Below are positions 51,441-60,579 of a DNA stretch of 64,000 nt, piece after piece. The stretch is from assembly GCF_024464595.1 (NCBI RefSeq), contig NZ_JANHAW010000002.1:1240001-1304000 (forward strand), given 5' to 3'. The notes below the pieces were generated by a model. It did no database searches. It was not told where the DNA came from and saw only the letters and a list, made by a program, of their open reading frames with translations. The DNA comes from Halobellus litoreus (lineage in GTDB: Archaea > Halobacteriota > Halobacteria > Halobacteriales > Haloferacaceae). The number at the start of each line of letters is the position of its first letter. Position 1 is the first letter of the stretch. The position numbers and the translations under genes are program-made.

Positions 51441-54281
51441 ATGACAGACGAAAACTATACACACAAGGCACGCGCGCTGCTTCTCGCAGCGCTGATGGTC
51501 TTCAGCGTCTTCGCTGGGACCGTCGCGTTCGCGGGTACGGCCGCTGCTGATGTCAGTGGCATCTCGGTATCGAATGCCGAAGATGTCCCGGTTCAGCAAG
51601 ATGAGGTAACGCAAGAAATAGAGCTCGAAGTGACGACTGATGGTACAGATACGATCAGTCTCAGTAGCTCTGACACAACTATTGAAGACCTCGACGTGAG
51701 GTCTGCCAATAGCAGTAATGTTTCCATTACTGATATTGGGAGTAGTTCCTTCGACGTAGATGGGAATGGTAATGCGGAAACCCTCTACGTCTCTATCCAG
51801 CACGACACGTCAGACGCTTCCCCTACTGAGGATGTAACTGTCACCTTCACGGATAAAAATAGTGATAGTACGCCCGCAACCTTCGATCTCATTGCTGGTG
51901 CTGATGCCCAGCTGAGCTCGGGCTCGACGTACTGGCAGGGCCAGGAGGGCGCTGTGTACAACAGCAGTACCACCGTTGACTACAACGACACCGGTAACCC
52001 ACTGGGCCTCGCCGATATCAATTCGCTCCAGATTCGCGAATACGACACGTCAGGCGACACCCCTGAGATCGGCTCCCTCGAAGACGAATTCGGATTCGAC
52101 GGAAACTACGCTGATATCAACACTGACGACCTCGACGGCGAATACGTCGTCACTCCGGCCGGGGATAGCTCCGTTGCCCTCGTCCTCGAGGGTGGAGACA
52201 TCGTCGGTGCGGTCAACGAAGGCAACCTCACCGACTACACGACTGCGTGGGAAGTCACCTCGCAGGATCTGAGCGTCGACTTCGATGAAGATTCCGTCAA
52301 CAACGGCGCGACCGATAGCGCCAACGAGGTTGACCTCAACACGAACCGTGGAAGCTCCGACGTCGAAGTGAGCGCCGACGGTCTCGAACAGGCTGACCTC
52401 CTCAGCATCTTCTCGGCGTCGGCTTTCAACGCACAGCCGCTTCCGAGCTACGACGACGACTCGGAATCCACGATCGTCCTCGACGGCGTCGGTGACGTGA
52501 CGGAAGACGCCGACTTCGAAGGCATCGACGAGGGCGAGTACGAATTCGAATTCGAGGTCTCGGACACGACCGCCTCGGACTCGGGAACCGTTGAAGTCAC
52601 TGAGTCGGACGTCGACGCCTCCTTCAGTCAGGGTACTTACTCCCAGGCTGCGGGTGACGTCGTCAACATGACCATCGAACTGGAAGACACCGACAACGCG
52701 TGGGTCCAGGTCGGTGACGAAGACTCCGGCTTCGTTGACGTCCTCTACGTTGAGGACGACGACGACGACGACGAGGTCTCCTTCGAGATCAACACCCGTA
52801 CGCTGGGTACGTCTCTGGGACCGGAAGTCGTCTACAACAGCGAAGACGACATCGTGCAGAGCGAGATGCACGGTGAGATCGGCCCTGACAACGAGCCTAA
52901 ATACGAGAACGCAGACGGTAACACCCTCTCGGAAGCAGATGGTGACCACGACTTCTCGGGCTATCTCGAAGCTCTCGACCTGATCGACACCGATCAGGAT
53001 AAGACGAATCAGCTCATCCGTCCGCTCCAGCCGACCACGTACGAAGTCGCAGTGGGCGGCGACAACGTCTTCGTCGTCAACGATGACGACGAATCCGAGC
53101 TCAACGACGAGCTCGAACTCGCCACGCTCGACCTGACCGAACCCGGCGTCGACAACGTCCAGACGTGGACCGCCCCGTCTGACAGCGCCGACGCTGACGA
53201 GGAGCTTCAGGAAGTCCTCGATATCGTGTCCCAGCAGAGCGACATCGCTGAGGACGACCGCCTCGTCATCCAGGCTGAGGCCAGCGGTATCTACGGTCAC
53301 ATGGTCGCGATCGACGAGGCCGGCTTCGACGCACTCGAAGACGGCTTCGACGCGAACACGCTCTACGAACTCGACAACCGCACTGGTGAAGGTGTCGACC
53401 TCACCGTCGAAGCAGACGACTCCACGGGGAACCAGCAGGCTACCTCGCTGAACCTCGAGGACGTCGCCAACCAGGATGTCTTCATCCTCGCCGACAACGA
53501 CGGTGGCCAGATGTTCATCATCGTCGACACGAGCTCGGACGCTGCCTTCTCCGGTAGCGTCGACACGCCGGCCGAATTCACGGCCGAGCTCACGTACGAC
53601 ACCGACTCGAGCGAACGCTTCGAGTTCGATGGTACTGGTGGTCCCCTCGGTAGCGCGGGCGGCGACAACGTCTACGATGGCGATGCCGCCTTCCCGTACT
53701 TCCAGGCAGACAGCGACCAGTCTCAGAGCGCTGAGTTCACGATCGCGGACGGCACCGCATCCTTCGACAACCAGAACGCAGATGAGGTCGTCCAGATCGC
53801 CAACACCGGCGAGGCGACCGTCAGCGGTACGACGAACATCGCGCCCGGTTCGGACGCCAGCATCCGCGTCCGCTCCGACAGCGATGTCTCGCCTTCCTTC
53901 GTGAAGACGGTCAACACCGAAATCACTGAGGACGGCACGTTCAGCGCGACGTTCGACCTCTCCGAACAGAGCGTCGACGACACCGCCACGGTGTCGCTCC
54001 GCGTCGGCGGCAGTGCCTACGGCCAGACTGACGCCGTCATCGTCGAGCAGGTCAGCGACGAGACGGCGACGCCTGAGCCGGACACGGCAACGCCCGAACC
54101 GGACACGGCAACGCCCGAACCGGACACGGCAACGCCCGAGCCTGACGACGACACGGCGACGCCCGAGCCGGACACCGACACCCCCACCGAGTCCAACACC
54201 GGAACGCCCGGCTTCGGTGTGGTTGTCGCCCTGACCGCGCTCATCGCCGCAGCCCTGCTCGCGGTTCGCCGCGACAACTAA
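51441..54281 (+). CDS. csg: S-layer (cell surface) glycoprotein, paralogue 2
   Basis: This 946-residue paralogue of 47454 has the same signal peptide (ALLLAALMVFSVFAGTVAFA). The body matches nearly segment by segment (YVEDDDDDDEVSFEINTRTL, YELDNRTGEGVDLTVEADDS), with DTATPEP repeats and a PGF-CTERM tail. The N-terminal 120 residues and the region around residues 440-500 have diverged most; the ends are nearly identical. It is probably glycosylated at NSS, NVS and NDT sites and anchored by archaeosortase-linked lipidation. The two genes may give alternative S-layers. Confidence 0.93.
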   Translation: MTDENYTHKARALLLAALMVFSVFAGTVAFAGTAAADVSGISVSNAEDVPVQQDEVTQEIELEVTTDGTDTISLSSSDTTIEDLDVRSANSSNVSITDIGSSSFDVDGNGNAETLYVSIQHDTSDASPTEDVTVTFTDKNSDSTPATFDLIAGADAQLSSGSTYWQGQEGAVYNSSTTVDYNDTGNPLGLADINSLQIREYDTSGDTPEIGSLEDEFGFDGNYADINTDDLDGEYVVTPAGDSSVALVLEGGDIVGAVNEGNLTDYTTAWEVTSQDLSVDFDEDSVNNGATDSANEVDLNTNRGSSDVEVSADGLEQADLLSIFSASAFNAQPLPSYDDDSESTIVLDGVGDVTEDADFEGIDEGEYEFEFEVSDTTASDSGTVEVTESDVDASFSQGTYSQAAGDVVNMTIELEDTDNAWVQVGDEDSGFVDVLYVEDDDDDDEVSFEINTRTLGTSLGPEVVYNSEDDIVQSEMHGEIGPDNEPKYENADGNTLSEADGDHDFSGYLEALDLIDTDQDKTNQLIRPLQPTTYEVAVGGDNVFVVNDDDESELNDELELATLDLTEPGVDNVQTWTAPSDSADADEELQEVLDIVSQQSDIAEDDRLVIQAEASGIYGHMVAIDEAGFDALEDGFDANTLYELDNRTGEGVDLTVEADDSTGNQQATSLNLEDVANQDVFILADNDGGQMFIIVDTSSDAAFSGSVDTPAEFTAELTYDTDSSERFEFDGTGGPLGSAGGDNVYDGDAAFPYFQADSDQSQSAEFTIADGTASFDNQNADEVVQIANTGEATVSGTTNIAPGSDASIRVRSDSDVSPSFVKTVNTEITEDGTFSATFDLSEQSVDDTATVSLRVGGSAYGQTDAVIVEQVSDETATPEPDTATPEPDTATPEPDTATPEPDDDTATPEPDTDTPTESNTGTPGFGVVVALTALIAAALLAVRRDN

Positions 54282-54293
54282 GGCGCTAAACCA

Positions 54294-54333
54294 CCGGATC
54301 TAATCCGGCCTTTCGACACTTCCCTTTCTTTCG
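54294..54333 (+). terminator. Hairpin and T-rich tail after S-layer gene 2
   Basis: CCGGATCTAATCCGG at 54294-54308 is followed by a T-rich run ending near 54333. It begins 13 bp after the stop and is almost identical to the element after gene 1. Confidence 0.6.
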
Positions 54334-54780
54334 GACGCTACACCGAATAGCGGTAGCACCGTGCACGCCGTCTGGGCGGAAACAGTCGTGAACGAGTTGC
54401 GTCTCCAACGTAACCCGGCGCTAATTCTCGACGTCTATTCATACATTTCTGGAGATCACAGTTGCGGACTCATCACGCACTCGATCGAGGCGACGGGGCC
54501 GCGGGGAACTCACGCCAATTCTCGGGACTTGCAGTCAGTTAAGGAACAGTAAACCGGGGGACAGCTTCCGAACGGGGACGAGGACGACCACCGTTCTCGC
54601 CTGGTGTCCCACCCCCGAACCACTGCCACCCCCGGAGACACAAGGTATTCGTAAGTATAGGATCAAAATCAGGTAGCCTCCCCCGGACCGATCGCCGTCG
54701 ACGAGTCGATCCGGGAGGGAACCACCGGTACTGAAGCGGTCCCCGGACAAACACAGCGACCGTTACACCACGACACTACT
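54334..54780. other. Intergenic region upstream of S-layer gene 3
   Basis: About 450 bp with no recognisable gene. It does not share the leader blocks seen before genes 1 and 2. AAGTATAGG near 54654 could be a weak promoter. Confidence 0.45.
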
Positions 54781-57700
54781 ATGCACGATAGCTCTCCACA
54801 CAAGACACGAGCCGTATTCCTCGCGGCCCTGATGGTTTTCAGCGTCTTCGCCGGCACCGTCGCGTTCGCGGGATCGACGAGTGCCGCCGCCACGGGCCTG
54901 GATATCGGGAGTGGCAGCGGAGCTGACCACACCGTCGATCAGGGCGAGACGCTCGATAGTATCGCCGTCGATGACAGCGACAGCGGCAACTCCACGATGT
55001 ACGTCTTCATCGACGAGGACGGCGACGGCGAATACGACGATAGCGATCCGAACGCGACCAACACCTCTGCGTACAATGGGGGCGCGTCAGGGATCGGTAT
55101 CGGATCGCTCGAAACGAGCGGAATCGCACCCGGTACGTACACCGTCTACGCGTACGAGAACGAGTCGCTCAACCCCGGCGACAACACCTTCGACACGAAC
55201 GTCGCGCTGACGGTCGACGCGGTCCCCGGCGCGGCGAATCTCGACCTCGGGAGCGGTGACGGCAACACGCACACGGTCGCTCCCGGGACGGATCTCCAGA
55301 ACGTCCAAGTCGACGACGAGACCGACGGCAGTTCCGGGATGTACGTCTTCGTCGACGAGAACGGCAACGGAGACTACGACACCGGCGAGGCGAACGCGAC
55401 CAATGCGTCCGCCTACAGCGGCAACGACGGCAACATCGATATCGGAACGCTCTCGACGGACGGGCTCGGCGAGGACACGTACACCGTCTACGCCACCGAG
55501 AACGAGTCGCTGAACGACGGCGACAGCGGCTTCGAGACCAGTACCCAGTTGACGATCGAGGAACCCTCCGGCGCGGCGAACCTGGATCTCGGGAGCGGTG
55601 ACGACACCGACCACACTATCGACCGCGGGACGGACCTCGACAACGTCCAGCTCGACGACGCCACCGCCGGTACCTCCACGCTGCACGTCTTCGTCGACGA
55701 GAACGGCAACGGCGAGTACGACTCGGGCGAGATAGCTGCGACGAACGAGTCCGCGTACACGGCTAACCAGGACAACGTCGCAATAGGGACGCTCGCGACG
55801 GGCAATCTCGGCGTCGACACGTACGACGTCTACGCGGTCGAGGCCGCCTCGCTGAACGACGGTGACAGCACTTTCGACACCAGCGTCGAGTTGACCGTCC
55901 AGAGCACCGTTGATCCCAACACCTACGACGAGGAGATCGCGTCCGGTTCGACCTTCTGGGCCGGACAGGACCTCCTCGTCGCCGCCGGAAGCGAGCTGGA
56001 TCCGAACACGGAGCTGCAACTCCGCAGTTGGGACTCCGGCGACAACCAGGTCGGCGGGCTCGAAGAGGAGTTCTCCCTCGAGGACGGCAGCGCCATCTTC
56101 GAGACCGACGGCCTCGAGGGCCAGTACGTGCTCGTGCTGGCGAGCAACAACAACGAGATCGTGCAGTTCGACGGCGCGAACGGCCAGGCGACCGGGACGA
56201 CCACCGACGCCGAGAACGAGGGCGACGGCGCGGCGTTCGAGATCGCTGAACAGAACCTCGACGTCTCCTTCGACGACGACGAGGTCAGAGAACAGGGCAC
56301 GACCACCGTCGAGTTCGACTCGAACCGCGGCTCCTACGCGGTCAACGTGAGCGCCGACGGCCTCGACGCCGAAGAAATCGCGACCATCTTCGGCGACGGC
56401 GAGGATCAGAACGGCGAACTTGCGATCGAGGCGGTCGACGACGACGAGGACCGTATTATGCTCGCCACACTGAACGACGGCGAGTACGACATCGGCTTCA
56501 CCGGCATCGACACCGGCGAGTACGACTTCGAGTTCGAGGTGACGGACACGACCGCCTCCGATAGCGCCACCATCGAGGTTACCGAACTCGACGTCGACGG
56601 ACAGTTCGGCGAGAGCTCCTACACCTACACTGCCGGCGACGTCGCCGAGATGACGGTCGAACTCGAAGACACCGACGACGCGTTCGTCCAGTTCGGCGAC
56701 GAGGACGCCGGCTTCATCGACGTGCTCTACATCGAGGACGACGACGACGACGACGAGGTGACCTTCCAGGTCAACACCCGCGCGCTCGGCGCGAACGCAG
56801 AGTACGACGCGGTCTACCACAGCGAGGACGACATCGTCGAGAGCGAGCTCCACGGCGGCATCTCCACGCCCGACCGGGACCCCGTCTTCGTGGACGAGGA
56901 CGGCAACGAGATCGCCGCGGGCGGCGCGAGCGACGGGTCCTTCGCGGCGTACCTCGACGAACTGGGGCTGATCAACGCCGACGGCGAGAGCCCCAACGAG
57001 CAGCTCGTCCGACCGCTGCAACCCACCCAATACGACATCTCCGTCGGCGGCAACAACAGGTTCGTCGTCAACGACGGCGAGTCCGAGCTCGACGACGAAC
57101 TCGATCTCACCGTACTGGATCTGGCCGAGCCTAGCCTCGGCGAGGTCGAGACGTTCGCCGCGCGGGCCGACAACGCAGACGAGAACGAGGAACTCGACGA
57201 ACTTCGGGACATCATCACCGAACGCGAGGATATCGCCCTCGAAGATCGGCTGGTCATCCGCGCGGAGGCCAGCGGGATCTACGGCCACATGGTCCTGATC
57301 GAGGAGTCCGAGGAGGGCGGCGGCTTCGACGCGCTTTCGGAGGGCTTCAGCGCGAGCACGCTCGCCACGCTCGACGAGCGCGACGGCGAGGGCGTGAACA
57401 TCGAGGTCGAAGCCGACGACGCCGTCGCCAACCAGGAGGCCACGTCGCTGAACTTCGGAAGTGACGCGGTCAACGAGCAGGACATCTTCGTGCTCGCCGA
57501 CAACGCGGAGGGTGAGCTGTACATCGTCGTCGACACGAGTTCGAGCGACGCGTTCACTAACGACGTCGACGAGGAGACCGACTTCACGGCCGAGTTCGAG
57601 TACGAGACCGACGAGGACGAACGCTACGAGTTCGAGGACGGGACGGGACCGCTCGGCGGTGCCGGCGGTGACCCGGACGCGGCGGCGTTCCCGTACTTCG

Positions 57701-58278
57701 GGGAGGGGGACACCCAGTCCGCTGATGCCGGGTTCACGCTCGCCGAGCGCGAGGTCACCTTCGCCAACCAGAACGACGACGGCGTCGTCGAGGTCGCCAT
57801 CGGCGGCGTCACCGACGCGGGCCAGGGGACCATCTTCGGCGAGACCAACGTCGCGCCCGGGTCGGAGGCGAGCGTCCGAATCCGTTCGGACCGCGACGTG
57901 TCGCCGACGTTCGCCGGAACGGCCGACGTAGAGATCAACGAGGACGGGGAGTTCGAGGTGACGTTCGACTTCGACGAGGAGAACCTCGACGACCCCGGAA
58001 CGGTGTCCCTGCGCGTCGGCGGCAGCACGGTCGGCTCGAACGAGATGGTCGTCGTCGACCAGCTCACGCCGACGCCGACAGAGACGACCACGACGGAGGA
58101 ACCGACCGAGACGACTACCGAAACTCCGACCGAGACCACGACGACAGAAGCGTCGACGCCGACCACGGAGGTCAGCACACCGATCCCCACGGTGACGACC
58201 ACGCCCGGGTTCGGCGTCGTGGCCGCGCTGATCGCGCTCGTCGCCGCGGCGCTGCTCGCGGTCCGTCGCGAACGCTGA
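54781..58278 (+). CDS. S-layer-type glycoprotein, paralogue 3, with three N-terminal repeats
   Basis: The 1165-residue protein has the S-layer signal peptide (AVFLAALMVFSVFAGTVAFA). Three repeats of about 108 residues follow (39-147, 153-260, 266-374). From about residue 380 comes a body homologous to paralogues 1 and 2 (GSTFWAGQDLLVA, YIEDDDDDDEVTFQVNTRAL). A Thr/Pro/Glu linker leads into a PGF-CTERM tail (PGFGVVAALIALVAAALLAV plus RRER). Each repeat has a DxDGDGxYD-like loop suggesting calcium binding. It lacks the leader and terminator conserved in the other two genes, so it is regulated separately. Confidence 0.9.
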   Translation: MHDSSPHKTRAVFLAALMVFSVFAGTVAFAGSTSAAATGLDIGSGSGADHTVDQGETLDSIAVDDSDSGNSTMYVFIDEDGDGEYDDSDPNATNTSAYNGGASGIGIGSLETSGIAPGTYTVYAYENESLNPGDNTFDTNVALTVDAVPGAANLDLGSGDGNTHTVAPGTDLQNVQVDDETDGSSGMYVFVDENGNGDYDTGEANATNASAYSGNDGNIDIGTLSTDGLGEDTYTVYATENESLNDGDSGFETSTQLTIEEPSGAANLDLGSGDDTDHTIDRGTDLDNVQLDDATAGTSTLHVFVDENGNGEYDSGEIAATNESAYTANQDNVAIGTLATGNLGVDTYDVYAVEAASLNDGDSTFDTSVELTVQSTVDPNTYDEEIASGSTFWAGQDLLVAAGSELDPNTELQLRSWDSGDNQVGGLEEEFSLEDGSAIFETDGLEGQYVLVLASNNNEIVQFDGANGQATGTTTDAENEGDGAAFEIAEQNLDVSFDDDEVREQGTTTVEFDSNRGSYAVNVSADGLDAEEIATIFGDGEDQNGELAIEAVDDDEDRIMLATLNDGEYDIGFTGIDTGEYDFEFEVTDTTASDSATIEVTELDVDGQFGESSYTYTAGDVAEMTVELEDTDDAFVQFGDEDAGFIDVLYIEDDDDDDEVTFQVNTRALGANAEYDAVYHSEDDIVESELHGGISTPDRDPVFVDEDGNEIAAGGASDGSFAAYLDELGLINADGESPNEQLVRPLQPTQYDISVGGNNRFVVNDGESELDDELDLTVLDLAEPSLGEVETFAARADNADENEELDELRDIITEREDIALEDRLVIRAEASGIYGHMVLIEESEEGGGFDALSEGFSASTLATLDERDGEGVNIEVEADDAVANQEATSLNFGSDAVNEQDIFVLADNAEGELYIVVDTSSSDAFTNDVDEETDFTAEFEYETDEDERYEFEDGTGPLGGAGGDPDAAAFPYFGEGDTQSADAGFTLAEREVTFANQNDDGVVEVAIGGVTDAGQGTIFGETNVAPGSEASVRIRSDRDVSPTFAGTADVEINEDGEFEVTFDFDEENLDDPGTVSLRVGGSTVGSNEMVVVDQLTPTPTETTTTEEPTETTTETPTETTTTEASTPTTEVSTPIPTVTTTPGFGVVAALIALVAAALLAVRRER
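54895..55902 (+). repeat. Three in-frame repeats (about 342 bp each) in S-layer paralogue 3
   Basis: Units start at residues 39, 153 and 266 with GLDIGSGSGADHTVD, NLDLGSGDGNTHTVA and NLDLGSGDDTDHTID. Each contains YVF(I/V)DE(D/N)GNG(E/D)YD or similar, followed by TYTVYAxENESLN. Confidence 0.85.
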
Positions 58279-58461
58279 CGGCGAGGCCGCGCCTCCCGGT
58301 GGGACCGCCGCGAGGGATAGCGCTCTCACGAAACTCGACCATCCGAGAATCGTTCCGTGGGTAGTGCAAGTCGGAGCAGCCGCCGGATCGACGGATCCCA
58401 GCTGCGGAATCGAACGATTCGGCAGTAAGACTAAGTAGTGGTACGGTATACCATAGCGTGT

Positions 58462-58644
58462 ATGGCCTCAGCACCGAGCTCCGACGACGCGCTGTTCGAC
58501 CAGTTCCTCGACGACCGCGGTCACGACATCGAGACGGTAGACTGGGAGACGTCGTATAACAAGAAGCAGTGTCCGGAGTGTGGTGCACTCCACGACGACA
58601 CCGCGACCGCCTGCGGGGTCTGCGGCTGGGACCCCCGAACTTGA
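58462..58644 (+). CDS. Small HVO_0416-type zinc finger protein
   Basis: The 60-residue protein from ATG 58462 has an acidic N-terminus (DDALFDQFLDDRGHDIETVD) and a C-terminal zinc ribbon CPECGALHD/ACGVCGWDP with two CxxC pairs. I start at the internal ATG rather than 24 bp earlier, because the upstream part runs through the probable TATA region near 58430. It probably mediates protein or nucleic-acid contacts; function is unknown. Confidence 0.82.
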   Translation: MASAPSSDDALFDQFLDDRGHDIETVDWETSYNKKQCPECGALHDDTATACGVCGWDPRT

Positions 58645-58718
58645 CCGGGGCGAGCGGGTCCTGACTCGGTTCTTTCGAAACACGTCCTTTATCAGGTACA
58701 AGCGCGTGGAACTGTCCA

Positions 58719-60575
58719 ATGAGCGACTCGGACGCGGAAGTCACCCGATTGTTCGGTGGCCCCGGGAGCGGGAAGACGACGGCGCTGCTCGATCGGGTCG
58801 ACGAACTGCTGGAGCGCGAGGACGTCTCGATCCGCGACATCCTCGTCGTCTCCTACACGCGGGCGGCCGCAGCGGAGGTCCGCGAGCGGCTCGCGGAACG
58901 ACGCGACATCTCGCCGCGCGCCCTGAAGGGCAACGTCGCGACGATGCACGCGAAGGCGTACGAACTGCTGGATCTGTCCCGAAACGACGTCGTCGGCGAG
59001 AGCGACAAGAAGGAGTTCTGTGAGGAGTACGGCATCGAGTTCGAAGACGAGTACGGCGGCGCGGGGCGGCGGACCGCGCGCTCGACGACGATCGGGAACA
59101 AGATCATCGCGACGAGTCAGTGGCTCCAGCGGACCCGCCGCGACGTCTCCGACTGGTACGACGTGCCCTTCCAGTGGAACGTCGAGGAGGTGCGACTCCC
59201 CCCCGAGGTCGACCCGAACGCCCAGGAGGGCAACAAGTACACCCCGACGTGGCCCTCCGACGACGACCGGATCGACGTCCCCGAGGTCATCCGGGCCTGG
59301 CGGGCCTACAAGGGCGAACACGGCCTCGTCGGCTTCGCCGATATGCTGGAGCGCGTGAAGGAGCGCTCGCTCGTTCCCCACGTCGACTACCTCGTCATCG
59401 ACGAGTTCCAGGACATCACGACCCTCCAGTACGACGTCTACCAGGAGTGGAAACCCCACATGGAGCGCGTTCTCATCGCCGGCGACGACGACCAGGTCGT
59501 CTACGCGTGGCAGGGCGCCGACCCCAACCTCCTCTTGGACGCCGACCGCGACGAGGACGTCGTCCTCCCGAACTCCTATCGGCTCCCCTCGAACGTGCTC
59601 AACGTGGTCAACCAGGAGATCCGCCACATCGACAAGCGCCAGGAGAAGGACCTCCACCCGCGGAAGGAGGGCGGCGTCGTCGAGGGAATCGAGTCGCCGT
59701 CGATGCTCGATCTCGCGCGCAACGTCCGTTACACGATCGAGCAGGGCGACGACGACGAGACCGTGATGATCCTGTTCCGCGCGCGGTATCAGCTGTTCCA
59801 GTTCATCGACGAGTTCCTGCCGCTCGGGATGCCGTTCTCCGCGCTCACCGACCAGCGGATGTGGACCGATCGGCTGACCCAGTACGTCCGCGCGGTGGAG
59901 GCACTCGAAAACGAGGAGCCCGTCGACGGACTCCAGGCGCGGCGGCTCGCGGATATGCTACAGGACTCCGCGTTCGGCGCGAACGACCGCGACGAACTGT
60001 TCGACCGCATCGACGAACTGGAGGAGGCGGCGGGCGTCGACGACCTGACCGACCTCAGCGTCGACCCCGACGTGATCTCGGAGTTCGCGCCGTTCGCGCC
60101 CGGGACCAAGGACGCGGGCGATATGCTCCGGAAGGTGACGTCGTTCCAGCGGAAGTCCGTCGAGGCGTACTTCTCCGGCGAGTACGCGGGGATGGACCCC
60201 AGCCGCGTCCGGATCGGCACGATCCACTCCGCGAAGGGTCGCGAGGCCGACCACGTCTTCGTCGCGACCGACCTGACCGAGAAGGTCGTCGAGCAGATGG
60301 CCGCCTCGGTGGAGGACGAGGAGGTCGACGGCGTCGAGGAGTTCACCTCGACGACCGACCCCGTTCCGATTCTCACCGACAACGAGCGCCGGGTGTTCTA
60401 CGTCGGGATGTCCCGTGCCCGCGAGCGACTCGTCCTCCTCGAGAACCTCGTCAGCGGCGCGCCGACGCTCCCCGTGAGCGTCCTGCTGCACAACGAGATC
60501 CGCGACGAGTCGGTCGAGGCGCTCCTGGAGGACGCCCAGGAGGGCGAAGTCCCGGCCCCCGAACCGGACGCCTGA
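58719..60575 (+). CDS. UvrD/Rep-type superfamily 1 DNA helicase
   Basis: The 618-residue helicase has Walker A LFGGPGSGKTTALLDRV, SYTRAAAAEVRERL (motif Ia), GNVATMHAKAYELL, Walker B LVIDEFQDITTLQYD, GDDDQVVYAWQGAD (motif III), YRLPSNVLNVVN (IV), TIHSAKGREADHVFVA (V) and RVFYVGMSRARERLVLLE (VI). It is shorter than bacterial UvrD because the 1B/2B subdomains are reduced. It probably unwinds DNA during repair. The next gene starts 4 bp after its stop. Confidence 0.93.
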   Translation: MSDSDAEVTRLFGGPGSGKTTALLDRVDELLEREDVSIRDILVVSYTRAAAAEVRERLAERRDISPRALKGNVATMHAKAYELLDLSRNDVVGESDKKEFCEEYGIEFEDEYGGAGRRTARSTTIGNKIIATSQWLQRTRRDVSDWYDVPFQWNVEEVRLPPEVDPNAQEGNKYTPTWPSDDDRIDVPEVIRAWRAYKGEHGLVGFADMLERVKERSLVPHVDYLVIDEFQDITTLQYDVYQEWKPHMERVLIAGDDDQVVYAWQGADPNLLLDADRDEDVVLPNSYRLPSNVLNVVNQEIRHIDKRQEKDLHPRKEGGVVEGIESPSMLDLARNVRYTIEQGDDDETVMILFRARYQLFQFIDEFLPLGMPFSALTDQRMWTDRLTQYVRAVEALENEEPVDGLQARRLADMLQDSAFGANDRDELFDRIDELEEAAGVDDLTDLSVDPDVISEFAPFAPGTKDAGDMLRKVTSFQRKSVEAYFSGEYAGMDPSRVRIGTIHSAKGREADHVFVATDLTEKVVEQMAASVEDEEVDGVEEFTSTTDPVPILTDNERRVFYVGMSRARERLVLLENLVSGAPTLPVSVLLHNEIRDESVEALLEDAQEGEVPAPEPDA

Positions 60576-60579
60576 GGGC

